NCBI RefSeq assembly: GCF_003991905.1
Contig: NZ_RSCL01000001.1
Location: 558,654-622,653 of the forward strand
DNA from: Dulcicalothrix desertica PCC 7102
Lineage (GTDB): Bacteria > Cyanobacteriota > Cyanobacteriia > Cyanobacteriales > Nostocaceae
DNA length: 64,000 nt
Direction: 5' to 3'
In this document: positions 9,213-17,704 of the stretch, piece by piece
Layout of the letters: each line of letters starts with the position of its first letter
Numbering within the stretch: position 1 is the stretch's first letter
The notes under the pieces: model-generated
Told to the model about the DNA's origin: nothing
The model's database searches: none
Seen by the model: only the letters and a program-made list of their open reading frames with translations
Translations under genes and position numbers: made by a program

Positions 9213-9318
9213 TGACATCTTGCAGCTTGAACTTATTGAGAATGAAAAAGCTTGTAACACCTATTTTTACTCAGGGTGGTGCCTACCTTACGTTCCCCAT
9301 AGAAGGTGCAAGATGTCA
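9213..9318. repeat. MITE-like element with TGACATCTTGCA ends, 106 bp
   Basis: Terminal inverted arms TGACATCTTGCA (9213-9224) and TGCAAGATGTCA (9307-9318) are perfect over 12 bases and extend to 16 with one mismatch. The interior has no open frame. This is the form of a miniature inverted-repeat element; no transposase in the window is obviously linked to it. Confidence 0.6.
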
Positions 9319-9742
9319 CGTCATATATATTAGGGAGATTGATTATTGCGAAAAAACAAAAATAAGTATATATACTGTTGGCAAATCAAAAATTTGATTA
9401 TATGTGCTTAGTATTATTACTGTTAACTTTATATTTGTTTAAAATATTATTATCTATTTTTATGCAAAGATTACACTTTTAATACGGTTACGGTCTTAGT
9501 ATAGTTACATAAGCACATCTACCAGCTAGGTTTATTACCTAGTTGAGAATGCGGTAATGCATGTATTGTTTGCCAGTAAAAATTCAGGCATCAAATATAA
9601 AACTGTGGAGATTGCGTGCGTAGTTTGATTTAGTAGTCAAACTATACGCTTTGATTCGCAATTTCGCTGACTGTCTTACTTATAAGGTAGCTATTTGAGC
9701 TTGCATGTTGTAATTTATTTAACAATTAATTGGAATTATCGA

Positions 9743-10579
9743 ATGCAAAGATATTTAGGGCTAGTAAAACATTTTTTACTTATAGCAACTCCTGCGATTG
9801 CAACGCTAATTGCTAGCGTACCTGCCCAAGCTGCAACTTTGGCATCTTCAGAAGCAAAGTTTCAGCTAGAGAATTTCAGCATTAACCCAAAAGATATTTT
9901 CACAGACGTAGGAGCTTTTACAGAAACCATTAGTCCGAGCGGTATTGGTGGCGCCACGGCAGATGCTAGCGCAGAAGCAAACTTTGAAATATTCGATAAT
10001 CCTAGACAGACATCTGCGAATAATACTTCTTTTAGCAAGGTGATTGGTGAGCGCGCAGATGATATTGCTGTAGCCGAAAGCATTGCTGGAGTAATTGGGT
10101 ATAATTTTTTAGTTCCTAAAGGCGCCACTTTTTCTTTTGATTACAGCGGTTTTTTAGAACTCTTGACTTCAATTGATAATCCTGTTGAAGAGAGCGCTGT
10201 TTCTGAAGGTCTAGTTTCGTTGATGTTATACGACGAAAAAGATGGCAGTCTTTTAGACTCAATTTCTTTGAAAGGTAAAATTGCAACTCCAAATAATGGA
10301 GACTTTATTACTTACAAGAATGCTGGAAACTTTTCTATTGCAAATGCGTTTACACAAAATTCTTTTGGTGGTGTGAAAGAATTTGCTCGAACGGATGTCA
10401 ATGGACGCTATTCTCGAATGTTCGCTTCGGAGACAAGTTTAAGATTGGTTGAGTTCAAATCAAATCGCGCGGCTGTTGCGGTTCCAGAAAATACCAGTAG
10501 TATTGGTTTGGTTATGGTTGGAGGAGCTATGATTATAGTAGCAAAAATAAAGCGTAGATCAATGTTAAAAAATTTGTAA
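9743..10579 (+). CDS. Secreted PEP-CTERM-like protein
   Basis: From the ATG at 9743 the product is 278 residues. It begins with a clear signal peptide (basic MQRYLGLVKH, hydrophobic FLLIATPAIATLIASV, cleavage near AQAA). The carboxyl end has a VPENTSSIGL motif, a hydrophobic helix (VMVGGAMIIVA) and a basic tail (KIKRRS), the arrangement of PEP-CTERM sorting signals although the motif is VPEN rather than VPEP. The mature part is rich in Ser, Ala and Gly. It is probably exported and processed at the cell surface. A longer reading frame from a TTG at 9695 exists, but the signal peptide favours 9743. Function unknown. Confidence 0.7.
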   Translation: MQRYLGLVKHFLLIATPAIATLIASVPAQAATLASSEAKFQLENFSINPKDIFTDVGAFTETISPSGIGGATADASAEANFEIFDNPRQTSANNTSFSKVIGERADDIAVAESIAGVIGYNFLVPKGATFSFDYSGFLELLTSIDNPVEESAVSEGLVSLMLYDEKDGSLLDSISLKGKIATPNNGDFITYKNAGNFSIANAFTQNSFGGVKEFARTDVNGRYSRMFASETSLRLVEFKSNRAAVAVPENTSSIGLVMVGGAMIIVAKIKRRSMLKNL

Positions 10580-10621
10580 TAATTGCAGCTTGTGGAAATG
10601 CTATATATCCACAATAAAGAC

Positions 10622-10655
10622 GCGATATATCGTAAATCAAAACACGATATATCGC
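10622..10655. terminator. GCGATATATCGT inverted repeat between convergent genes
   Basis: Perfect 12-base arms at 10622-10633 and 10644-10655 with a 10-base loop, placed between the ends of the convergent PEP-CTERM-like gene and the small minus-strand gene. It is preceded by AAAGAC and followed by GCATCTCTAC, resembling the GTAGAGACGCGAT palindrome family. It could serve as a bidirectional terminator. Confidence 0.55.
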
Positions 10656-10665
10656 ATCTCTACAT

Positions 10666-10845
10666 TTATGTACTAACGCTTACAGACTTTGAAATAACTG
10701 TACCATTTTCATGAATATGAATTGAAACCGATTGGCTGACTTGACAATCATTCGTATCAGATCCACTTACTACACTTTTCGCTTCTGCAATTACTTTGCC
10801 ATCTGATGAAACGTAACGTTTAGTTACAACTCGATATTCTGTCAT
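10666..10845 (-). CDS. 59-residue small protein at the end of the peptide locus
   Basis: A short frame supported by an excellent ribosome binding site, TAGGAGGT, seven bases before the ATG at 10845. The product (MTEYRVVTKRYVSSDGKV to ISKSVSVST) is 59 residues, rich in Ser, Val and Thr, with alternating hydrophilic and hydrophobic residues suggesting beta strands and one Cys. It has no double-glycine leader, so if it belongs to the secreted-peptide locus it is not a typical substrate. It lies 100 bp downstream of a GG-leader peptide gene on the same strand. Not recognised as a family. Confidence 0.65.
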   Translation of the reverse strand: MTEYRVVTKRYVSSDGKVIAEAKSVVSGSDTNDCQVSQSVSIHIHENGTVISKSVSVST

Positions 10846-10945
10846 AGTTTTGACCTCCTATGAAGCTATTAAAAAGCTACTGATTTGAGCAGGTCGATAT
10901 ATGCTCTAATCAATAGCTGTAAAAACTAAGCTAAAGTAAAGCTAG

Positions 10946-11251
10946 CTAAATACTCAATGATACTGATGAACGTGTTTTCACATATTGCTCTCCATCAGAA
11001 ACGCTAGCAGCAATTGCACCAGCAACTCCATATGCAAGTGAAACGTCTACTCCAGCATCTATGGTGCCTTTTTTCTTATTTACAATATAGCCCGCTTTGT
11101 AAGCTGTGTTATAGCCACTATCAGCACTAGCAGACCAGGCGCCTTTTCCAGTTCCAGAATAAACTTCTTTATCAAATCCGCCGCAAATTTGACTAGCTAA
11201 TTCGGTTTCCACTACAAAAAAACTGAGGTCATCTATTGTTATTCGATGCAT
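10946..11251 (-). CDS. GG-leader secreted peptide (DLSxLE-type), member 1
   Basis: A 101-residue protein with leader IDDLSFFVVETELASQICGG, ending in the double glycine cut by C39 peptidases. The predicted mature part (about 76 residues) is rich in Gly, Ala, Ser and Tyr and contains a hydrophobic stretch (VSLAYGVAGAIAASV) typical of class II bacteriocin-like peptides. The leader aligns with those at 11418, 13687, 17705, 18967 and 23015. The start at 11251 has a weak AAGGGA site. Export by the C39 ABC transporter at 26211-29291 is inferred. The biological target is unknown. Confidence 0.75.
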   Translation of the reverse strand: MHRITIDDLSFFVVETELASQICGGFDKEVYSGTGKGAWSASADSGYNTAYKAGYIVNKKKGTIDAGVDVSLAYGVAGAIAASVSDGEQYVKTRSSVSLSI

Positions 11252-11417
11252 ATTTTTGTCCCTTTTTAAAATATAAGTATCGCCAAAGATATTTAATATC
11301 TTCAGCGATTTTCAGTAATTTTGAAAAGTGTTAAAACTTCCTCTAAAATGATAAGTACATGCTTGTACCAAGCTTTATTGCTTAGAAGTTATAAACACTT
11401 ATAGGGAAATTGCGTTC

Positions 11418-11657
11418 TTAGTTAGAGACGGAGGAAGAATAAGCACCAGAGTAAGAGGAAGCATAACCTTTAGTACTGGTGCTAGTGAAAGTAGAAACTT
11501 CGGTAGCAGCAAATTTTTTACCTTTTGCGTATGCATCTGCTTCTGCATCGGCGAAAGCAAAAATGTCTTTACCCTTACCATACTTCTTGGCACTGCCACC
11601 TTGGATGTTTTGAGCTTGGTTAGCAACTTCGATGTGAGATAAATCGTTGATAATCAT
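11418..11657 (-). CDS. GG-leader secreted peptide (DLSxLE-type), member 2
   Basis: A 79-residue protein with leader MIINDLSHIEVANQAQNIQG followed by the second Gly and then SAKKYGKGK. The mature part starts basic (KKYGKGK), continues with Ala/Asp-rich repeats (AFADAEADAYAKGKKFAA) and ends with a Ser/Thr/Tyr tail (STSTKGYASSYSGAYSSSVSN). The tail offers many hydroxyl residues that could be glycosylated or dehydrated. The ATG at 11657 has AGGAGA at good spacing. An overlapping frame in another phase is a shadow. Function as a secreted peptide is inferred from leader and context. Confidence 0.8.
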   Translation of the reverse strand: MIINDLSHIEVANQAQNIQGGSAKKYGKGKDIFAFADAEADAYAKGKKFAATEVSTFTSTSTKGYASSYSGAYSSSVSN

Positions 11658-11995
11658 GATTGATTCTCCTGAGAATTCAATAATTATATTTATCTAGGAA
11701 TTCGGTCGTACAGAAATTAGTTTCTGTCTCAGTCACTTTTATAAGTTATCACTATAAATCTTTAAAAGCAAGTATATTGTGATAAGTTTTCGCAATAATT
11801 AATAGGTTTTATATACATAATGCAAATGATAATATTTTTATTAAAATTTGCATAATATTCCTCAATATTGAGTTGTGAAAAAAATAGCTAAACACCAATA
11901 ATCACCCAATTTAATATGTTAAAAAATTGAGTGCGGCTAAAAATGATATATATGAGTAGTGTTTTCAACTAAAATTATTTCACTGATGCCGAATC

Positions 11996-12436
11996 TTAGG
12001 ATGAATTACTGCAATATGAAAGTGCAAAATCCAAAATTTCAGCGCGCGCTAATATGCGTTCGTAAATCTTGGGATACTTATCTATCAAATCTTGCACCAC
12101 TTTCCCGTTCAGATAAGCAAGCTGCAAATCATCTGAAGACCTGGCACTGTAATCATGAAACGAAGGAGCGCCAAACAGCGTTGCCTCACCAAAAGTCTCA
12201 TATGAATGAAGCGTAACTATCAAGTTGTCTGCTGCATCCGATATGCCTACTTTACCTGCAAGCACGATATAAATACCACTACTATTAGTAAGTTTTTGCC
12301 AAAATTGCTTTGCTGGTGGCGGTTTCAGAATTTCCACCGCGCTTAGGCAAACTTCCAAATCTTTTGTAGAAGGCTGCTCGCCCAAAATAGTGATGATGGC
12401 TCGACTAAGTTCCTGCTCCAAAAATACCGAAGACAC
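11996..12436 (-). CDS. Stand-alone cyclic-nucleotide-binding-like domain protein, paralogue of the exporter sensor domain
   Basis: The 146-residue protein aligns along its whole length with the first 140 or so residues of the ABC exporter at 26211-29291. Shared elements include GIYIVLAGKV against GIYVILTGKV, FGEATLF in both, an ARxS motif, and LIDKYP in both. FGEATLF corresponds to the phosphate-binding cassette of cNMP-binding domains, with the Glu and a nearby Arg kept. There is no peptidase or transporter part. The GTG start at 12436 is preceded by GGAGG. It may regulate the exporter or its genes by competing for the same ligand or partner; this is inference. Divergence argues against a recent duplicate. 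Confidence 0.8.
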   Translation of the reverse strand: MSSVFLEQELSRAIITILGEQPSTKDLEVCLSAVEILKPPPAKQFWQKLTNSSGIYIVLAGKVGISDAADNLIVTLHSYETFGEATLFGAPSFHDYSARSSDDLQLAYLNGKVVQDLIDKYPKIYERILARAEILDFALSYCSNSS

Positions 12437-13686
12437 CTTTTACCTCCATAGTTCAAAATGTATATATCTAATGCGAGCAACTACCAACCTGCTAATTACG
12501 GCACCGTAATTTTCAAGGCTACTGATACAAGCAAATAAAATGTATACAAGTCGGTAAATTACTAGACATTCGTCTACGAAGGCGAATAAAAGTCTTCTAT
12601 GAAAAGACTTAAGCACCAATATAAACGTACGTCAATATAAAGCTACGTAACTATAAGTATCGAAGTAAGTGTCTAAGTGCATCAAAGCTTTGCCGCGCAA
12701 AACTTGATTCTGAGTCAAATCAAGTGCCATAATTAACAGAGTTGTTTTAATGTTGACAGCATTAACAAGGCTTTACTGTGGCTAGCTGCTTTCGACCTCT
12801 GGCAAGGATAAAAGCAGTGTAAACAGTTACCTTGTGAAGCTAACTTTAAAGACGACGTGATAAGCAGCTAAACTTGGGTATTTCCCCTGGAATTCGATCT
12901 GCTGGGGGAAAATATCCGGTTTATTATTGACCTCAGTTTAATTTATAAGCTCCAAAATGTTTTAAATTGTTACTAAATTTTTAATTTAGCTTTAGAATCA
13001 GACACAAAACCTTACAATTGCAGGCAAAATAATGGGCTTCTGAAATTGACTGCTATCGAACTAGGTACAGATCAAAGCAGTGCTATGTTTTTCATAAATT
13101 TAGTTTCCCCAAATCTATAAACTATATGAGCTACGCACTATTTCATTTAAATGTCCAATATAAAAACTATTGGCGTATAACACTGAGTAGTTATATAGCT
13201 GCATGAGTGTTTACAATAGTTGATACTAATTGGAATGAATACGACAAGGAACAGCACAAACATAATTTGTTTCTTTAAAAATACTTACAGAAAACTGTAG
13301 TAATTTAAACGGTTTATAACAATCTTTATCGTGAGTTTACATAAACTTCACATAAATTTTACACCGCTTTGCCATAAAAACACGGGAATTGCTTATATTG
13401 AACAGAATATATGATACTTATGTTCTGCCAATAGCAATTCTTCAAGCTGTGGTTGCCTATATAATTTACGGCGTTGCTGATTTAATGTATGAAAACAATT
13501 TTGTTTTGTATCGATACCATAGCCCTAGTTATAGAAAATTGTATTGCTGGTAAAGTTCTTTTGTACTATAGCATGTATATTTTGTTGCTGTCAGGCAAAA
13601 TGGTAGGAAACCGGGGAAATGGGAGAGACTATGCTGAAAAATCTTGATTTATCTTCATATTCCCGGTTTCTTGAAAATTTTATCAG
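12437..13686. other. Long intergenic region inside the peptide locus
   Basis: About 1.25 kb of AT-rich sequence with no open frame of 60 codons and no short frame with a convincing ribosome binding site that I could find. It ends with a GAAACCGGG hairpin at 13607-13670. It separates the sensor gene and two peptides from the rest of the locus, so it may hold promoters for the 10.6-12.4 kb genes or a degraded gene. Confidence 0.5.
13607..13670. repeat. GAAACCGGG / CCCGGTTTC inverted repeat
   Basis: Arms at 13607-13615 and 13662-13670 surround a 46-base loop, immediately downstream of the peptide gene ending at 13687. It belongs to the GAAACCGG(G)TTTC dispersed family and may act as a terminator for that gene. 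Confidence 0.6.
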
Positions 13687-14019
13687 TTAGGGTCGATCAG
13701 TCGCCTTGATCCTAACAGTCTCTATCGCATAGTTATCTCCTCCTCGATAACGAGTTTTAACCTTCGCTCGATCAAAGCCTTCAAGACCATAATCGGTATC
13801 AACTGTAGGGTCTTCACCAATTGCAATAGCTAATCCTGTACCGGTTACCTTAGAAACACCGTTTTTCTTAGTCGTTGAATCAATGTTTACATCAGTGAGA
13901 GTAAGAGAATTGTTTCCCCCTGCTGTTGCATTAGCTACTATGAATATATCAGCACCACCAAAAATTAAGTCGTTTTCTTGAGTATTCTTTAAATAGGACA
14001 AATCATTAATTAGCATCAT
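13687..14019 (-). CDS. GG-leader secreted peptide (DLSxLE-type), member 3
   Basis: A 110-residue protein with leader INDLSYLKNTQENDLIFGG and an ADIFIVANATAGG start to the mature part. The core carries GTGLAIAIGEDPT, closely matching GTGLGIANGNNPT in the peptide at 17705-18049, so the two are paralogues in core as well as leader. The mature part is Gly/Thr/Asp-rich with predicted beta character and a basic end (RIKATDRP). Two adjacent ATG codons (14019 and 14016) follow an AGG. It lies downstream of the TPR glycosyltransferase gene. Secretion is inferred; no activity can be assigned. Confidence 0.8.
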   Translation of the reverse strand: MMLINDLSYLKNTQENDLIFGGADIFIVANATAGGNNSLTLTDVNIDSTTKKNGVSKVTGTGLAIAIGEDPTVDTDYGLEGFDRAKVKTRYRGGDNYAIETVRIKATDRP

Positions 14020-14241
14020 GAGCCTATGAGTGTGAATTAACTAAAGTTTACGCATTGACAAAGTAGACAATTTCGAGATGCACTGCAAGATGTGGATATA
14101 GCTTGTGCAACTCTATAAATTGTATAGTAATCGCCGCTAGAATTTATTAATAAAATAATATCATTGACCAGATCAATTTGTAAAGTAATGATATTCTTAA
14201 TTAATTTTTTAAACTGTGATTGTTTAGTTTAAATTGGCGAT

Positions 14242-16062
14242 TTAGACCTCAACTGAAACTAAGTTGGCTCCCTTTTTAAATTTTAATTTATAGATTAAAC
14301 TTTTAAGCTTGACTTTTGGAGTTTTAACCTTGAATGTTGAATTTTTATTCAACGATATTGGAAATAATTGGGAAACAATTTCTTCTCGTAGGGGAGCTGC
14401 TTCATCTTCAGCTAACAAGACAAATAAATTTGCTAGCGCTTGTGGAGAACGGTCAAGTTGAATAATTTGTTGAATTAAACGAAAAGCACTACTAACATCG
14501 CCAAATTCTAGAAATTTTTTTGCGTCTGCTAGAAAAAAACGAAAGTAATAATTGTGAGCTTTTGCTGTAATCTCAGCGCAATGCTCAACTGGGAGATAAC
14601 TCTTTGATATTTCAATTGTATCAATAATGGATGTGACATCCGCACGAGTTTTACACAGCTCGTTGGTAATACTTTTAACATGCTCACGGTAGCAAGCTAA
14701 AGTTTCCGGTTCATACCAGCAATCATAAGAAACTGCAATGCGTTTGTAGAGTTCCCAGTCGTTTGAGTATAACAATTCAGGAAGATATACCCCATTACGT
14801 TCATGGGCTTCCCGACGAATTACTACTGCACATATATTTAATAAATTTGCTACTCCAATTTGCTGTAGCCAATCTCGAACAATTCCTCGTTGATTGCTAT
14901 CTAACTTCGGCGAGTGAATTAATTTACCCTGCTTATTAACATTCTCATATCCTGTAAAAGCAAATGCTACTGAGTCCGGACACTCCAGAAGGCTTTGCTT
15001 CAAACGAGCATAAAAACCAGGGAGTACATAATCATCATCGTGGAGTAGATGAATCCACTTACCACGACTGAGTGCAATACCTGTATTACCATTTCTGATG
15101 GCGCCTATATTTTCAGGGTTGCGGTAGTAACGTACCACTCCTCCCCCAATCTCATACACTAGTTCAAACAAGGGCTGTATACTGGCATTGTCGATGACCA
15201 GAATTTCCATTTCCTCTGCCCCAGTCCACTGTTCGAGTACACTGGCAAGGCATTGCAGGAGATAGTCAGTGCGGTTATAAATCGGAATGACTACAGAAAA
15301 TATTGGTCGCTCATCACCATCTGTAACTGGAGCAATAGCAGGAAAAGTATAGTCTCCCACAATTACTTCATGTACAGGAATTGGGGGTGTTACTAGCACC
15401 TGTTGAGGAGTTTGAGCATTTTCATAAACTTCCGTAGCTGCTGCGTAGTGAGGATTAATGAGCTTTAACCCTCGCCGATAAACTGCAACTGCTTCCTTTA
15501 AATTATGCTGTATTTGGTAAATCTCTCCTAAGCCTATGTAAGCTTCTCCACAATTGGGATTGAGTTCAATTGCTTTGTTATAGCAAGCCTCAGCATTCTT
15601 CAAATCACCTGCTTTTTTCAACCTAAGACCTAACTGATGGTTTAAAGCGGCGTAGTAGAGTTGTTTTTCTGATGAGAGTTGCCCTTGAGCGTGGAGGGTG
15701 TTGCCTAAGTTCACCGAAGCTTCGGTGCAGTTGGGCTGTAGTTCCAAAGCTTTTCGATAGCAGCTTATAGCCTCATCATATTTACTTTGTTGCTGCAAAG
15801 TATAACCCAGATTATTATAAATTGATACTGCATCTGGTTGCAAAGAAACAGCTTGTCTGTAAGCTTTTTCTGCTTCTGGTAATAAGCCTTGAACTTGATA
15901 GAGATTACCCAAAGCGAACCAAATCTTGGTTGAGTTGGGCTGCTTTTGTAATATTTCTTTATATATCGATTCTGCTTCATCCAATTGATTGGATTTATGG
16001 TTTTGCATTGCTATTTGGATGAGAGATTCAATATTATATTCTGGAATATTCGTGGTATTCAT
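14242..16062 (-). CDS. TPR-domain family 2 glycosyltransferase
   Basis: The 606-residue protein has about five TPR units in its first 215 residues (for example ALGNLYQVQGLLPEAEKAYR and YNNLGYTLQQQSKYDEAISC). A GT2 catalytic domain follows from about 255 (FSVVIPIYNRTDYLLQCLAS), with LVIDNAS and the metal-binding LLHDDDYVLPGF. The carboxyl end is basic (KTPKVKLKSLIYKLKFKKG). TPR segments usually bind protein, so a protein or peptide acceptor is plausible. Its place between peptide precursors and the radical SAM gene suggests it sugars one of the peptides, but surface polysaccharide synthesis is an alternative. No clear ribosome binding site. Confidence 0.85.
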   Translation of the reverse strand: MNTTNIPEYNIESLIQIAMQNHKSNQLDEAESIYKEILQKQPNSTKIWFALGNLYQVQGLLPEAEKAYRQAVSLQPDAVSIYNNLGYTLQQQSKYDEAISCYRKALELQPNCTEASVNLGNTLHAQGQLSSEKQLYYAALNHQLGLRLKKAGDLKNAEACYNKAIELNPNCGEAYIGLGEIYQIQHNLKEAVAVYRRGLKLINPHYAAATEVYENAQTPQQVLVTPPIPVHEVIVGDYTFPAIAPVTDGDERPIFSVVIPIYNRTDYLLQCLASVLEQWTGAEEMEILVIDNASIQPLFELVYEIGGGVVRYYRNPENIGAIRNGNTGIALSRGKWIHLLHDDDYVLPGFYARLKQSLLECPDSVAFAFTGYENVNKQGKLIHSPKLDSNQRGIVRDWLQQIGVANLLNICAVVIRREAHERNGVYLPELLYSNDWELYKRIAVSYDCWYEPETLACYREHVKSITNELCKTRADVTSIIDTIEISKSYLPVEHCAEITAKAHNYYFRFFLADAKKFLEFGDVSSAFRLIQQIIQLDRSPQALANLFVLLAEDEAAPLREEIVSQLFPISLNKNSTFKVKTPKVKLKSLIYKLKFKKGANLVSVEV

Positions 16063-16190
16063 AATGAAAATTTGTATAATTTTAAACTTTTAATCGATTT
16101 TGATTCCCCCAACAAAAACGCAAATTCTGAGCTTTAATAAACTGAAATAATCTGGAGTTTTCCTGGGGGTATTCATAAAATTTGAATTTT

Positions 16191-16394
16191 TTATTGCTCT
16201 TTGATATCTGTAGAATTTATATTAATTTGTGTTTTGTCTAAAGTTTGCTTTGCTTTTAAAAGCACTTTTAAATGTGTTAATTGGCTTTTCCAAGCTGACC
16301 TAGGAAGCAGAGCGGGTTGCTGCAATTTGTCTTTTGATAGCTCTAAATCACTTTTTGCTTCTGGAGGTTCGGCTATTTTTAAATTGTTTGTCAT
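16191..16394 (-). CDS. 67-residue protein coupled to the radical SAM gene
   Basis: Starts six bases after the stop codon of the radical SAM gene, so the two are probably translated together. The product is hydrophilic, with a Pro/Glu/Lys-rich front (MTNNLKIAEPPEAKSDLEL), a predicted helix in the middle (AWKSQLTHLKVLLKAKQTL) and a polar tail. There is no double glycine, signal peptide or Cys. It may be a small partner of the enzyme, but the sequence matches no family I know. Confidence 0.6.
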   Translation of the reverse strand: MTNNLKIAEPPEAKSDLELSKDKLQQPALLPRSAWKSQLTHLKVLLKAKQTLDKTQININSTDIKEQ

Positions 16395-16400
16395 AATTGA

Positions 16401-17660
16401 TTACCCGATTAGTGAGTAAGATTCTTTGTTTTCTTGCCAATCAAGAGACCACTGGATGCGGTCAGCACTAAAATGCAATGGGTCATTTTCTGGTAAGGGA
16501 GCGTCTATAGGCTCTACAATTAATTCAAATTCTCCATTGTCAAAAGGTTGTCCTGGCGCCTGAGCTAATAGTACTACACGCTCTCTTAAACCTTGTTCTG
16601 CATGGACTAGCGCGCGGTGATGGCAGTAAGGATTGTTACCCCTCTTATCAAAGAATACGTGAGCAGTCCAACTGCAACCCCCACGGCAAAGTTCGGCATA
16701 TTCACAAGTTTTACAAAAACCCCAGAGGTGCTTGATACCTTCTGATGTTCCTGCTCCTAAATTCATTCGCAATTCTGCTGTATTCTCAATGATATCATGC
16801 AGCGTGCGCTCTCTAATATTACCACCTGTATAGGCGGTTGTAGGTAGCGAAGGACAACCTTTAATTGCTCCATCAGCTTCAATTCCTAAAGTCGAAAGTC
16901 CGGCGCCGCAACCTTGCCAGAATGACCATTCACTTTCGTTACCCCGTCCGCGTAAAAGCCGTTCGTATGGTCCGTAGTAACCGATGTTATTTCCTGCCTG
17001 GAGTTGAACTCCTTCAGCATAAGCACGACGAGCAACACGCGCGAGCATTGGGTAAATATCTAGTAACTCGTAAGGTTGGAGGAGGATATCTGAATTATCG
17101 GCGGCATTGCCCATTGGTACAGTAAGTTGAACTTGCCAAGCACGGGCGCCTGCATCACGAATAAGTTCATATATACTAGGAAACTCTGGTGCTGATAAAC
17201 GATTAATTTGGGTATTGCAACCGAAGGTAATGCCAACTTCTTTGAGGTGACTCATCGTCTTAAAAGCGTATTTCCAAGAGCCTTTTCTACCTCGTAAACG
17301 GTCGTGAGTTTGTTCCAAACCATCAATTGAAACGGAAACCGTGCGAATTCCCGCTTCTTTCATTCTTTGCGCGGTTTCCAATGATATACCATAGCCGCCA
17401 GTAGTCATGCCACATAACATTCCAGCTTTCGTTATCTCTGAAGCAATCTCTAACCAGTCTGGACGCAGAAATGCCTCACCACCAATGAGGGTAACTTCTT
17501 TTATCCCAACGGATGCCATTTGTTTAACAAGTAATAGCGCTTCTTGTGTTGAAAGTTCTTTCGAGCGTGTATTTCCCGCGCGCGAACCACAGTGACTACA
17601 GGCAAGATTGCACTTTAAGGTAATTTCCCATACAGCATAACTCGTGCGGTGGTATGTCAT
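16401..17660 (-). CDS. Radical SAM/SPASM peptide-maturase-like enzyme
   Basis: The 419-residue protein has the radical SAM cluster motif CNLACSHC at about residues 17-24, the GGEAFLR motif, and a carboxyl SPASM-type Cys set (CGAGLS, CPS, CKTCEYAELCRGGC, CHH) that binds extra iron-sulfur clusters. Such enzymes commonly crosslink or otherwise modify ribosomal peptides. The start ATG at 17660 has GGAGAG seven bases upstream. Immediately upstream are a GG-leader-like gene and the Nif11-type precursor at 18103-18537, the best substrate candidate. Nif11-associated SPASM maturases are an established family type; the actual bond made here is unknown. Confidence 0.88.
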   Translation of the reverse strand: MTYHRTSYAVWEITLKCNLACSHCGSRAGNTRSKELSTQEALLLVKQMASVGIKEVTLIGGEAFLRPDWLEIASEITKAGMLCGMTTGGYGISLETAQRMKEAGIRTVSVSIDGLEQTHDRLRGRKGSWKYAFKTMSHLKEVGITFGCNTQINRLSAPEFPSIYELIRDAGARAWQVQLTVPMGNAADNSDILLQPYELLDIYPMLARVARRAYAEGVQLQAGNNIGYYGPYERLLRGRGNESEWSFWQGCGAGLSTLGIEADGAIKGCPSLPTTAYTGGNIRERTLHDIIENTAELRMNLGAGTSEGIKHLWGFCKTCEYAELCRGGCSWTAHVFFDKRGNNPYCHHRALVHAEQGLRERVVLLAQAPGQPFDNGEFELIVEPIDAPLPENDPLHFSADRIQWSLDWQENKESYSLIG

Positions 17661-17704
17661 GGCTAACTCTCCATCTGGGATTAGAATTAAAAGAGCATGT
17701 AATA

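Larger units (their letters stand above)
8742..9742. other. Repeat-rich intergenic region
   Basis: About 1 kb without a credible gene. It contains three separate short inverted-repeat elements (8890-8992, 9087-9153 and 9213-9318), listed individually. The last 350 bases are AT-rich and lie directly upstream of the PEP-CTERM-like gene, so they probably hold its promoter. Confidence 0.6.

Noticed and set aside
9695-9742. TTG start for the PEP-CTERM-like protein
   Set aside because: It would put 16 residues before the signal peptide; the ATG at 9743 gives a normal signal peptide.
11399-11626. Second frame overlapping the GG-leader peptide at 11418-11657
   Set aside because: It lacks a ribosome binding site and leader; the other frame has both.
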